NCBI GenBank assembly: GCA_016185145.1
Contig: JACPOB010000006.1
Span: 20,886 to 84,885 of the forward strand
Reading direction: 5' to 3'
DNA length: 64,000 nt
Source: Rhodospirillales bacterium
Lineage (GTDB): Bacteria; Pseudomonadota; Alphaproteobacteria; Reyranellales; Reyranellaceae
The notes under the pieces are model-generated. The model saw only the letters and a list, made by a program, of their open reading frames with translations, was not told the origin of the DNA and searched no databases. Shown here in pieces: positions 56,082-64,000 of the stretch; positions within the stretch are counted from its first letter, which is position 1; every line of letters begins with the position of its first letter. Made by a program: the position numbers and the translations under genes.

Positions 56082-56951
56082 GGCGACGGCCACAAAGCTG
56101 TCGACGAGCGGCGACGCCTGCGCATAGGCGATCCCCAGCTCGTAGCGGATCGGTGCGCCGCGACCCTGAAGCGGCCGAAAACGAACGCCACGCCGGCCGG
56201 CCTCGGCGAGCGCCGGCGGCACGACCGAAACGCCCAGGCCCGCTGCCACGAGGCTCACGATGGTGTCCATCTGCACGGCCTGCTGCACCACGTTCGGTAC
56301 GAAGCCCGCCCGCGCGCAGGCTGCGACGACGCGTCGGTGCAGTCCGGGACCGAGCGCCGGCGGGAAGAGGATCCATGCTTCGCGGGCGAGATCGGCCAGC
56401 CCGAGCTTGGCGCGTGAAGCAAGCGGGTGCTGCTGAGGCAAGGCTGCGACGAGGGCGGCTCGGCGCAGACTGACGGTGGTCAAGCTTGCCCATTCGGGCA
56501 GAGGCACGGCCACGAGGCCGACGTCGGCGCGATCGTCGACCAGGGCGGCGGCCTGCTGCGCCGTCGTCGCCTCCTGCAGCTCGAGCGACACGTCGCCATG
56601 ACGGGCGCGGAAGCGGCGCACGATCGCGGGCAGCATCTCGTGTGCCGCGGTCGCCAGGAAGGTGATGCGCAGCGAGCCGGCAAGTCCCTCGCCCGCCCGT
56701 CGGGCCTGCTCGATGGCCCGTTCGCTCTGGGCCAGCACCCGTCGTGCCTCGAGCAGGAACACCTCGCCAGCGGAGGTCAGCCGCTCGACGCGGTTGGTGC
56801 GTTCGATCAACGCGACGCCGAGCTCCGCCTCGACCCGTCGGATGGCGGCGGTCAGTGGCGGTTGCGCCATGTGCAGCCGTTCGGCGGCACGACGGAAATT
56901 CATCTCCTCGGCGACCGCCACGAACTGGCGATACTGGCGCAGGTCGATCAT
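56016..56951 (-). CDS. LysR family transcriptional regulator
   Basis: A 311-residue LysR regulator. The N-terminal winged HTH is about residues 1-60 (LRQYRQFVAVAEEMNFRRAA, then AQPPLTAAIRRVEAELG). The periplasmic-binding-like effector domain follows from about 90. It is divergent from the hydrolase-like gene at 57047, so it probably regulates it together with itself. Confidence 0.9.
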   Translation of the reverse strand: MIDLRQYRQFVAVAEEMNFRRAAERLHMAQPPLTAAIRRVEAELGVALIERTNRVERLTSAGEVFLLEARRVLAQSERAIEQARRAGEGLAGSLRITFLATAAHEMLPAIVRRFRARHGDVSLELQEATTAQQAAALVDDRADVGLVAVPLPEWASLTTVSLRRAALVAALPQQHPLASRAKLGLADLAREAWILFPPALGPGLHRRVVAACARAGFVPNVVQQAVQMDTIVSLVAAGLGVSVVPPALAEAGRRGVRFRPLQGRGAPIRYELGIAYAQASPLVDSFVAVALEVGADRGLDRGKAVSGKQGR

Positions 56952-56954
56952 GGC

Positions 56955-56971
56955 GATACTTTCATAGTATC
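56955..56971. promoter_or_regulatory. Candidate LysR operator (T-N11-A type)
   Basis: GATACT (56955-56960), five bases, then AGTATC (56966-56971): a perfect interrupted palindrome containing T-N11-A, 3 nt upstream of the lysR start codon. A second, weaker GATA...TATC pair lies at about 56985-57002. The region divides lysR from the divergent gene at 57047. Confidence 0.55.
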
Positions 56972-57046
56972 GTGGAACAGGTCAGATAGTATTTCCGATA
57001 TCGCAGCCAAAACGCCAGGTTTTCCTGGATTGGACCAGGAGGACAG

Positions 57047-58111
57047 ATGTCGGCGGTTCCGTTGATGATCGGCATAGGCGCCATGCTTGTGGGCGCTGCG
57101 GCGCCGGCCTTGGCCGCCGACATTCGGCGGACCGACTTTCGCGTCACCACGGAAGACGGCGTGGGAATCCAGCTACGCGAGCTGAGGCCGGCCAAGCCAA
57201 GAGACGCCACGCCTCTCGTCCTGGTGCACGGAGCGCGTGTGCCGGGCCTGGCCTCGTTCGACCTCGACGTGCCAGGCGGCTCCTTTGCCGGCGATCTGGC
57301 GGAGCGCCTGGGGCGGGTCGTCTACATCATGGACGCCCGCGGCTACGGCGGCTCCGATCGCCCCGACGTGCTGTCGCGACCGGCGAAGGAGAGCAAGCCG
57401 CTGTCGCGCGCGCACGAGGTCGTCCGCGATATCCACGCCGCCGTTCAGGCGGTCCAGCAGCGCTCAGGCGCCCGCGGCGTCGCCCTGTTGGGATGGGCGA
57501 CAGGCGGCATGTGGTGCGCCTACTACGCGTCGCTGTGGCCGGACAATGTCAGCCACCTCGTGACACTGAATGCCCTCTATGGCGGCAGTGCCCAGCATCC
57601 CACCCTGGGTCCCGGCTCCGCCAACGCCGATCCGCGCGATCGCCACCGCTTCAATCCGGACATCGGCGGCTACGCCCTCTATGATGTCGCCTCGCTGTTT
57701 CCCGGCTGGGACCGCTCGATCCCCGTGACGGACAAGGCGAGCTGGCGCGATCCCGTCGTCGCCGACGCCTATGGACGGGCGGCGCTCGCAAGCGATCCGA
57801 CGTCCTCCTCGCGAACGCCCGCCGCTTTTCGTGCGCCGCTGGGCGCCATCGAGGACAGTTTCTATCAGGCGAGCGGCCGGCGTCTGTTCGATGCCGGCAA
57901 CATTGCGGCCGCGACGCTGGTGGTGCGATCCGAGCTCGATTTCTGGAGCCGGCCCGAGGATGCAGACGCCTTCGTCCGCGATTCCGGCCGAGCCCGCAGC
58001 GTGACTCTGCTCACCCTGCCGGGCGCAACGCACTTCGTGCATATCGAGCGGCCCGAGAAAGGCCGCTCGCGCCTGCTCGACGAGATCGTCCAGTTCCTCG
58101 ACGCTCCGTAA
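57047..58111 (+). CDS. Exported alpha/beta-hydrolase-fold protein lacking the nucleophilic serine
   Basis: A 354-residue protein. The signal peptide is about residues 1-23 (IGIGAMLVGAAAPALA). The alpha/beta-hydrolase fold shows oxyanion HGAR (61-64), DARGYGGSDRP and the C-terminal His in LPGATHFVH (His329). The nucleophile elbow, normally G-x-S-x-G, reads GWATGG, with Ala151 where Ser is expected. The enzyme is therefore either inactive, a binding protein, or uses Thr152 in an unusual way (inference). It is divergent from lysR. AGGAGG-type sequence precedes the ATG. Confidence 0.82.
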   Translation: MSAVPLMIGIGAMLVGAAAPALAADIRRTDFRVTTEDGVGIQLRELRPAKPRDATPLVLVHGARVPGLASFDLDVPGGSFAGDLAERLGRVVYIMDARGYGGSDRPDVLSRPAKESKPLSRAHEVVRDIHAAVQAVQQRSGARGVALLGWATGGMWCAYYASLWPDNVSHLVTLNALYGGSAQHPTLGPGSANADPRDRHRFNPDIGGYALYDVASLFPGWDRSIPVTDKASWRDPVVADAYGRAALASDPTSSSRTPAAFRAPLGAIEDSFYQASGRRLFDAGNIAAATLVVRSELDFWSRPEDADAFVRDSGRARSVTLLTLPGATHFVHIERPEKGRSRLLDEIVQFLDAP

Positions 58112-58113
58112 CC

Positions 58114-59292
58114 TCAGTCGTCGAGGTACTGTCCCGCGTCGAACCTCACGTAGGCGCTCTCCTCGTCGAAGGCGACGCCCACCGGGTCGCCGCCCGCGGC
58201 GACGATGTCGACCTGCTTGCGGAGGAAGAGGCGCAGCATCGACACGCCCTGGTCGGACGACATCAGGTGCTCCTCGGAGTGGAAGGTGATGGCGCCCTGG
58301 CCGACCTGCGCTTCGGTGTCGCCCGGGAACCGCTGGTGCTCCTCAGGCGTGAGCTCGGCCCAGGTCTTGCCGTTGTAGCGCGACTTGAACTTGGCGAGCT
58401 CGCCCTTCTCCTTCACCCGGCCGGCGACATAGATGCGGTAGTGCGTGTCGTCGATCGGCAGGGTCCAGCCGATCGATTCGACCATGCCGTACTGCGCCAC
58501 GCGCGGATTGGCGACGAGGCGCAGGGTCGGCACGATGGCCTCGGTGATGCGGCGGAAGCGCTTGCCGTCGGGGCCCGGCCGGATCGACGTCGCCTTAACG
58601 CCGCGCGGGCCGTATTCGAATTTCACCTTGGGGAAGGTCGCCATCTGCTCGACGAACTGCGGGCCCGAGAAGGTGCCGTGCAGGATGGGCACGTGGTACG
58701 GGTCGACCACGTTCTCGAAATGCTGCAGCCAGTTGCACGGCGCGATCACGATGCCGCCGCTGCCGATCGAGGAATCATCGGCTTCGACGAATTCGCCCGG
58801 CCCCATCATTTCGAGGCATTCGTAGCGCGGCAGCACCGGCTTCTTCTCCGGCGGGCCGAGATAGGCGAAGAGCAGGCCGTAGCGCTCCTCGACCGGATAC
58901 CAGGGCTGGCGCACGCGCTGGCATTGCGGGCCCGTCGGGTTGGGCTCGCACGGCATCTCCAGGCAATGGCCTTCGACGTCGAACAGCCAGCCGTGATAGC
59001 AGCAGCGGATGCCGCGCTCCTCGATCTTGCCGTAGTACAGCGTCGTGCCGCGATGGCAGCAGCGCGGATAGACCAGGCCCGGCCGCCCCTGCCCGTCGCG
59101 AAACAAAATCAGCTCCTCGCCCAGGATCTTCACCGGCCGCGGCGTGGCGCCGGCGTCGGCGCTCACGCCCACGGGATGCCAGTAGCGGCGCAGAAGCTCG
59201 CCCATCGGCGTGCCGCGGCCGACCTCGGTCAGCCTGGCATTGTGGCTCGGCGGCTTGCGCGAATAGGCCGAGCCGATGTCGCTGGGACTCAT
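58114..59292 (-). CDS. Rieske non-heme iron oxygenase, alpha subunit (phthalate-dioxygenase-like)
   Basis: A 392-residue oxygenase. The Rieske [2Fe-2S] ligands are Cys78-x-His80 and Cys97-x-x-His100. The mononuclear iron site is Asp197...His200...His205 (NVVDPYHVPILHG). It resembles single-component-type phthalate 4,5-dioxygenase or aromatic O-demethylase oxygenases, which need a separate reductase; none is adjacent. It follows the Bug receptor gene after 2 nt, so the receptor may capture the aromatic acid substrate. The ATG at 59292 was chosen because upstream sequence belongs to the receptor gene. Confidence 0.9.
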   Translation of the reverse strand: MSPSDIGSAYSRKPPSHNARLTEVGRGTPMGELLRRYWHPVGVSADAGATPRPVKILGEELILFRDGQGRPGLVYPRCCHRGTTLYYGKIEERGIRCCYHGWLFDVEGHCLEMPCEPNPTGPQCQRVRQPWYPVEERYGLLFAYLGPPEKKPVLPRYECLEMMGPGEFVEADDSSIGSGGIVIAPCNWLQHFENVVDPYHVPILHGTFSGPQFVEQMATFPKVKFEYGPRGVKATSIRPGPDGKRFRRITEAIVPTLRLVANPRVAQYGMVESIGWTLPIDDTHYRIYVAGRVKEKGELAKFKSRYNGKTWAELTPEEHQRFPGDTEAQVGQGAITFHSEEHLMSSDQGVSMLRLFLRKQVDIVAAGGDPVGVAFDEESAYVRFDAGQYLDD

Positions 59293-59294
59293 GG

Positions 59295-60284
59295 CTACTC
59301 CACCTTGGCGCCGGACTGGCGGATCAGCTCGGCCCAGATCGGAGTCTCGCGCGCCAGCATGTCGGCGAGCTCCTTGGGCGTCGAGCCGACCGGCGTCTGG
59401 CCCTGGGCGATCAGCTTCTCGGCGACCGCGGGCTCGCCGATCACGGCTTTGATCTCGCGCGACATGCGGTCGACGATCTCGGCCGGCGTTCCCGCCGGCG
59501 CATAGGCCGCGACGAACAGGCTGAGGTCGAAGCCGGCGACGAGCTGCTCGGCGAAGGTCGACAATTGCGGCATCGAGGCCGAGCGCTTGGACCCCGCCAC
59601 GGCGAGCGGCTTGACGCGCCCGGCGTCGATCTGCGGCTTGGCGCTGGTCGGGCTGGCCCAGGTGATGTCGAGCGTGCCGTTCGACACGTCCTGGATCGCC
59701 GGCACGTCGCCGCGATAAGGCACGTGGCTGTACTTGCCGCCCAGCGCCGGCTCGAACATCAGGCCGTAGAGATGGCCGCTCGAGCCAATGCCCCAGCTCC
59801 CGTAGGTGGCGGGCCGTCCCAGGTCCTTCACCCATTTCGCCATGCCGCGCAGGTCGGCATACGGCGCGTCGCCCTTCACGACGACGAGGATGGTGCCGAG
59901 CGATACCAGCGACACCGGCATCAGGTCCTTGGCGGGGTCGAACGGCAGCTTGGCGTAAAGCGACGGGTTGTTGGTGTGGGTCGAGTTGGTGGTGATCAGG
60001 AAGGTGTAGCCGTCGGGCGGAGCCTTGGCGACGATCTCCGAGCCGACGATGGTGTTGGCGCCGGGCTTCGGATCGACCAGCACCTGCTGGCCGAGCCTGG
60101 CCGTCAGCCCGTCGGCGATGACACGCACCAGGGCATCGATCGCGCCGCCCGGATTGAACGGCACGACGATTCGGATGGGCTTGGTCGGCCAGGTCGACTG
60201 GGCATTGGCCGCGAACGGCAGAGCGAGCGCGCCGGCCAGGACCACCCGTCTGGCCAGACCGTCTTTGCTCCCGGCAAAGATCAT
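59295..60284 (-). CDS. Bug-family (TctC-like) periplasmic solute-binding protein
   Basis: A 329-residue receptor. The signal has RR (LARRVVLAGALALPFAANAQ). Family blocks are WPTKPIRIVVPFNPGGAIDAL, VDPKPGANTIVGSEIVAKA and PDGYTFLI. It likely binds a carboxylate in the periplasm. GGGAGGA lies just before the ATG at 60284; an ATG 24 nt upstream is less well placed. It forms an operon with the Rieske oxygenase. Confidence 0.9.
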   Translation of the reverse strand: MIFAGSKDGLARRVVLAGALALPFAANAQSTWPTKPIRIVVPFNPGGAIDALVRVIADGLTARLGQQVLVDPKPGANTIVGSEIVAKAPPDGYTFLITTNSTHTNNPSLYAKLPFDPAKDLMPVSLVSLGTILVVVKGDAPYADLRGMAKWVKDLGRPATYGSWGIGSSGHLYGLMFEPALGGKYSHVPYRGDVPAIQDVSNGTLDITWASPTSAKPQIDAGRVKPLAVAGSKRSASMPQLSTFAEQLVAGFDLSLFVAAYAPAGTPAEIVDRMSREIKAVIGEPAVAEKLIAQGQTPVGSTPKELADMLARETPIWAELIRQSGAKVE

Positions 60285-60420
60285 GATTCCTCCCTGATTC
60301 TTCTTCATTGTCGGCGAAGACGTTACTGCCGGTGAAAGCGGCGGGGGACTTTACTCAGGCCCGGCGCCGAATCATAGGTGACGGTCCTGTCGATTGGCCA
60401 GCCGTCCTTCGGACTTGATG

Positions 60421-60438
60421 GACATCCCATAGGATGTC
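60421..60438. promoter_or_regulatory. Candidate operator of the PIN/RHH toxin-antitoxin operon
   Basis: A perfect inverted repeat GACATCC-CATA-GGATGTC ends 15 nt before the toxin start codon. Ribbon-helix-helix antitoxins usually bind such short palindromes to repress their own operon. Confidence 0.55.
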
Positions 60439-60453
60439 TACAATTCCTCGATT

Positions 60454-60876
60454 GTGCTCCGGATCGTGCTCGATACTTCGGTCCTCGTCGCCACTCTTCG
60501 TAGCCGCCTGGGCGCGTCGAACGAAGTTCTGCGGCTGGTCGCCAGGAAGCGTGTCGTAGCGCTCGCGACGCCGGCGCTGTTCCTTGAATACGAGGATGTT
60601 CTCATGCGGCCCGAGCAGCGGGTAGCCCACGGCCTGAATGTGCGCGAAGTCGACAGACTCCTGTCGGCGCTCGCGACCGTCATTGAGCCGGTCACGGTCC
60701 ACATCGCTTGGCGACCGCAACTGCGCGATCCCTCTGACGAAATGGTCCTGGAAGCGGCGATCAATGGCCGGGCGGATGCGCTGGTTACGTTCAACGTGAA
60801 TGATTTCCAGCCCGCCAAGCGCTTCGGGCTGCCAGTGGTTCGTCCGGTCGAAATCCTCGGCATGGTGAAATCATGA
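60454..60876 (+). CDS. PIN-domain toxin (COG1569-type)
   Basis: A 140-residue PIN nuclease. Acidic residues are Asp7 (RIVLDTSVLV), Glu45 or nearby (FLEYEDVL) and Asp in RDPSDEMVLEAA and NVNDF. Such proteins are RNase toxins of type II systems. The start is GTG at 60454. The antitoxin gene follows with a 4-nt overlap, the reverse of the common order. Confidence 0.87.
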   Translation: MLRIVLDTSVLVATLRSRLGASNEVLRLVARKRVVALATPALFLEYEDVLMRPEQRVAHGLNVREVDRLLSALATVIEPVTVHIAWRPQLRDPSDEMVLEAAINGRADALVTFNVNDFQPAKRFGLPVVRPVEILGMVKS

Positions 60877-61121
60877 GCAAAGCGACCTACCCCCTCAAGC
60901 TTCCCACTTCGATCAAGGCCGCAGCCGCCAAGCTGGCCAAAGAGGATGGGGTGTCTTTGAACCAGTGGATCGCCGCGGCCGTTGCCGAGAAGGTCGGCGC
61001 GGTCGAGACGGCTGCCGAATTCTTCAAACGTCGCGCCGGCAAGGCCAAGCCACGGGATCTCCTGTGGTTTGTCGACAATGCTCCAGCAAAGCCGCCCGCC
61101 CGTGACGATGAGAAGCGTTGA
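60873..61121 (+). CDS. Ribbon-helix-helix (HicB-like) antitoxin
   Basis: An 82-residue protein. The N-terminal RHH fold (YPLKLPTSIKAAAAKLAKEDGVSLNQWIAAAVAEKV) resembles the DNA-binding part of HicB/Arc-type antitoxins. The C-terminal tail (AAEFFKRRAGKAKP...) probably wraps the PIN toxin. Its ATG overlaps the toxin stop. Confidence 0.82.
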   Translation: MSKATYPLKLPTSIKAAAAKLAKEDGVSLNQWIAAAVAEKVGAVETAAEFFKRRAGKAKPRDLLWFVDNAPAKPPARDDEKR

Positions 61122-61203
61122 AGCCGAGACGTCGCCGCAGCGCGAAACTGAGGGCCGCAGACGCACGCCTGGCAGTTACCTAAACTGAAGGCCAGGAGGA
61201 ACC

Positions 61204-62109
61204 GTGCCGCTCTGGATACCGATCACCATCTTCGCTGCGCTGTGTCAGAACATCCGCACGACGATGCAGCAGAAGATACGTGGCGTGCTGAGCGTCGATG
61301 GCGCCAACTTCGTCCGATATCTCTATGGCGCGCCGCTGGCCCTGGGGGCGCTGGCCTTCCTGGTCTTCGGCACCGGCCGGCAGGTACCGACCATCACACT
61401 TGCCTTCCTCGGCCTGGTCACCATCGCGGGCGTCGCCCAGATCGTGGCGACGTCGCTGATGATCCACGCCTTCGCGCTGCGCAACTACGCTGTCGGCACG
61501 GTCTACTCCAAGACCGAGACGGTGTTCGTGGCCCTGTTCGCCACATTCATCGCCCACGAGCCGCTGCACCTGCTGGCGTGGATGGGGATCCTGGTCTGCC
61601 TCGGCGGCGTGGCGATCCTGAGCGTGCGCGGCTCGTTCGCCAATGTCCGCAACGTACTGGCCGACCTCACCCATAAGGGCGCGCTCTACGGCATCCTGTC
61701 GGGGGCGATCTTCGCCATCGCCGCCGGCACCATCCGCGAGGCTTCCAAGCTCATTCCCGACGGCGACTTCTGGGTGCGCGGCATCACGGTGCTGGCCTGC
61801 ATGAATACCATCCAGGTCGTGCTGATGGGCCTTTACCTCGCGCGCCGCGACCGGCCGCAGCTCGGCAAGGTCTGGGTCAACTGGCGCTCGTCGATCTGGG
61901 TCGGCATCTTCAGCGTGCTGGGCTCGGCCGGCTGGGCGCTCGCCATGACCTTGGAGAACGCCGCGCTGGTGCGCGCGGTCGGCCAGATCGAGCTCGTCTT
62001 CACCTTCATCGCCTCGCACCTGGTGCTCAAGGAGCGGCCGTCGGCCGGCGAGTGGCTCGGCAGCACCTTGGTGATCGGAGGCGTCGTCCTCATCCTCATT
62101 GGCCGGTGA
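61204..62109 (+). CDS. EamA/DMT family transporter
   Basis: A 301-residue membrane protein with about ten spans in two halves (ALRNYAVGTVYSKTETVFVAL; ALVRAVGQIELVFTFIASHLVLKERP). The start is GTG at 61204 with AGGAGG upstream. It overlaps or abuts the CoA-transferase gene (GTGA at its stop), so it may transport a substrate of that pathway. Confidence 0.87.
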   Translation: MPLWIPITIFAALCQNIRTTMQQKIRGVLSVDGANFVRYLYGAPLALGALAFLVFGTGRQVPTITLAFLGLVTIAGVAQIVATSLMIHAFALRNYAVGTVYSKTETVFVALFATFIAHEPLHLLAWMGILVCLGGVAILSVRGSFANVRNVLADLTHKGALYGILSGAIFAIAAGTIREASKLIPDGDFWVRGITVLACMNTIQVVLMGLYLARRDRPQLGKVWVNWRSSIWVGIFSVLGSAGWALAMTLENAALVRAVGQIELVFTFIASHLVLKERPSAGEWLGSTLVIGGVVLILIGR

Positions 62110-62114
62110 CCAGA

Positions 62115-63278
62115 ATGACCGAAGCAAACAACAGACCGCTGCACGGCGTGCGCGTGCTCGATTTCTCGACCACCATCGCCGGGCCGCACTGCACGCGCCT
62201 GCTGGCCGACATGGGCGCCGACGTGATCAAGATCGAATCGCCCGAAGGTGACCTGATGCGCAGCCGACCGGTGCAACGCAACGGCGCCGGCACGATGTTC
62301 GGGCAGCTCAATGCCGGCAAGCGCTGCATCGTGCTCGACCTCAAGAAGCCCGAGGCGATCGCGGCGGTGAAGGCGCTGGTAAAGACGGTCGACATCGTGG
62401 TCGAGAACTACCGCCCGGGCGTCATGAAGCGGCTCGGCCTCGACTATCCGGAGCTCGCCAAGGTCAACCCCAAGATCATTTACGGCGCCATCTCGGGCTA
62501 CGGCCAGACCGGCCCGGCGGCCGGACGGCCGGCCTATGCGCCGGTCATCCACGCCTCGACCGGCTACGACATGGCGCATCTCTTCTACCAGCAGGGCCGC
62601 CAGCGGCCGGACAATTGCGGCATCTTCGTCGCCGACTATGCCAGCGGCGCCTATGCGCTGGGCGGCATTTTAGCCGCGCTGCACCAGCGCCATGTCACGG
62701 GCAAGGGCCAGATGGTCGACGTGTCGATGTTCGAAGCCCTGGTCGGCATGCTTCTGGGCGAGGTCAACCGCGCGCAGTTCGACTTCGAGATGCCGTCGCG
62801 GCCGATGTACGGGCCGGTCGAGGCCAAGGACGGCTTCGTCATGCTGGCGACGGCGAGCGAGCGCACCTTCCAGGACATGGCGACCGCTGCCGGCCGGCGC
62901 GACTGGCTGACCGACCCGCGCTTCGAGAAATTCGCCGACCGGCGCATGAACTGGGACAAGTTCGTCGACGAATTCGAGGCCTGGTCGCGAACGCTCACGG
63001 TCAAGGAGTGCGTGGCTGCTCTGCAGAAGCACGGCGTGCCCTGCTCGCCCTACCTCACCGTCACCGAGGCGCTGAAGGACGCCCAGGTCGAGCATCGCGG
63101 CTCGCTCTGCACCATCGAGGACAGCGCCGGCAGCTACAAGTCGCCGGCGCCGCCCTTCCGCTTCTCCGGCTCGCCGGTGCAGAGCGGGCCCAAGGTTGCC
63201 GATCTCGGCGAGCATACGAAGAGTGTCCTGCACGAAGCGGGCCTCAGCGAGTTCGAGATCAAGGCGTTGACCAAATGA
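62115..63278 (+). CDS. CaiB/BaiF (class III) CoA-transferase
   Basis: A 387-residue enzyme. It begins PLHGVRVLDFSTTIAGPHCTRLLADMGADVIKIESP, a family hallmark. The catalytic Asp174 is in VADYASGAY. It transfers CoA between carboxylic acids, with an aspartyl-CoA anhydride intermediate; the substrate is not known. A GTG at 62106 overlapping the permease stop is an alternative start. The thiolase gene follows with a 4-nt overlap, suggesting activation and thiolytic cleavage of an acid. Confidence 0.92.
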   Translation: MTEANNRPLHGVRVLDFSTTIAGPHCTRLLADMGADVIKIESPEGDLMRSRPVQRNGAGTMFGQLNAGKRCIVLDLKKPEAIAAVKALVKTVDIVVENYRPGVMKRLGLDYPELAKVNPKIIYGAISGYGQTGPAAGRPAYAPVIHASTGYDMAHLFYQQGRQRPDNCGIFVADYASGAYALGGILAALHQRHVTGKGQMVDVSMFEALVGMLLGEVNRAQFDFEMPSRPMYGPVEAKDGFVMLATASERTFQDMATAAGRRDWLTDPRFEKFADRRMNWDKFVDEFEAWSRTLTVKECVAALQKHGVPCSPYLTVTEALKDAQVEHRGSLCTIEDSAGSYKSPAPPFRFSGSPVQSGPKVADLGEHTKSVLHEAGLSEFEIKALTK

Positions 63279-64000
63279 TCGATCCCCGCACGCCCATCCT
63301 GGTCGGCTGCGGCCAGATCACCGACACCACCAGCCAGCCGTCGAGCGAGCGGTCCAACGTTGCCTTCGCCGCGGAGGCCGCGCGACTGGCGCTCGCCGAC
63401 ACCGGCGCCGCGATCGGTGCAGAGGCGCTCGGCCGCAAGCTCGATGCGGTGGCGGTCCTCGAATTCTTTCCCGACGTCAGCCCTCGCTTCGCCTCGCCAT
63501 TCGGGCGGTGCACCAATCCGCCTAAAAGCGTCGCCAACCGCCTGGACGCCACGCCGCGCCAGTCGATCTACACCCATCAGGGCGGCAACACGCCCCAGTA
63601 CCTGGTCAACCGCTTCGCCGAGGAGATCGCCGCCGGCGAGACCGGGCTGGCGCTGATCTGCGGTGCCGAGCTGCTGCGCTCGACGCAGAACGCACGCAAG
63701 GCCGGGCTCGAGATCGACCACAACGAGGATCCGGGCGGCGAACCAACGCGGGTCGGCGACAACCGCTTCGGCTTCTCCGACGAGGAGGCGCGGCACGACC
63801 TTCGGGCCGCCATCCACTTCTATCCCCTGCTGGAGAACGCGATCCGCGGCGGGCTGAGGCGCGACGTGGCGAGCCATATGACCGCGATGGGCCGACTGTT
63901 CGCCCGTCTCGCCGCCGTCGCCAAGGCCAATCCGCTGGCGACGCGCCGCGAGGGATATAGCGCCGAACGTCTGGCCACGATCTCCGACGATAATCGCTGG
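63275..64000 (+). CDS. Acetyl-CoA acetyltransferase (thiolase) family protein, cut by window end
   Basis: The frame is open from the ATG at 63275 (ATGA overlap with the CoA-transferase stop) through the last base, giving 242 codons without a stop. The N-terminus IDPRTPILVGCGQITDTT and later ALICGAELLRSTQNARKAG match the long acetyl-CoA acetyltransferase-like group. The C-terminal catalytic His and Cys motifs lie beyond the window. It probably cleaves a 3-oxoacyl-CoA made after the CoA-transferase step. Confidence 0.82.
   Translation, partial: MIDPRTPILVGCGQITDTTSQPSSERSNVAFAAEAARLALADTGAAIGAEALGRKLDAVAVLEFFPDVSPRFASPFGRCTNPPKSVANRLDATPRQSIYTHQGGNTPQYLVNRFAEEIAAGETGLALICGAELLRSTQNARKAGLEIDHNEDPGGEPTRVGDNRFGFSDEEARHDLRAAIHFYPLLENAIRGGLRRDVASHMTAMGRLFARLAAVAKANPLATRREGYSAERLATISDDNRW

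Overview
The window is GC-rich chromosomal DNA, apparently from a heterotrophic soil- or water-type alphaproteobacterium. Reasons are the recG / sdhE / mfd neighbourhood, Bug-type (TctC) solute receptors, many short-chain dehydrogenases (seven here), Cox-type molybdoenzyme maturation genes and Tat-type RR signal peptides. A Reyranella-like or other Rhodospirillales-like lineage is possible, but the genus is inferred, not shown. No rRNA, tRNA, CRISPR array or complete mobile element was seen.

Layout. 0-14 kb: tandem DUF1428 protein with divergent MarR regulator, a large secreted TPR protein, Bug receptor plus ThDP enzyme, enolase-superfamily dehydratase with CYTH protein, PLP aldolase, two SDRs, an MFS transporter, a DsbA/FrnE protein and a TetR gene under a 43-bp palindrome. 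14-22 kb: housekeeping mfd, sdhE and recG, then phage-like remnants (terminase-small-subunit-like gene, anchored lysozyme-like protein). 22-32.5 kb: two divergent operons around a GntR gene, carrying a PuuE-like deacetylase, SDRs, a PEP-mutase/ICL-like lyase, a NitT/TauT-type ABC importer, the DUF4387-DUF1446 pair and an isochorismatase-type hydrolase. This is the best candidate for an undescribed catabolic system. 32.5-36.7 kb: DUF4139 protein, then a lower-GC island with a DUF433/DUF5615 toxin-antitoxin pair and an orphan Imm27 immunity gene, bracketed by two diverged copies of a ~400-bp segment.

36.8-43.5 kb: one minus-strand run for molybdenum hydroxylase maturation (MoxR/CoxD, CoxE, XdhC fragments, MoeA-like/MobA-like fusion, cysteine desulfurase, NifU-like scaffold), mostly with 4-nt stop/start overlaps. 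The XdhC N-terminal gene is frameshifted and no structural Mo-hydroxylase genes are present. 43.6-54.9 kb: SDRs, an amidase pseudogene lacking its catalytic core, prpB, a DMT permease, a DUF1007/NicO metal transporter pair, a thioesterase, parE and a tandem pair of unknown secreted proteins. 55-64 kb: pyrD, LysR with divergent serine-less hydrolase-like protein, Rieske oxygenase with Bug receptor, a PIN/RHH toxin-antitoxin pair, and a DMT permease - CoA-transferase - thiolase operon that runs off the window end.

Genome-scale structure: intergenic spaces hold at least four families of palindromic repeats. The main one (family A, about ten copies) is a ~67-bp dimer with outer stem CTTCCGGACCGCG...CGCGGTCCGGAAG and two inner hairpins of exchangeable sequence. 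Copies sit directly against start or stop codons and in places may supply ribosome-binding sequence.
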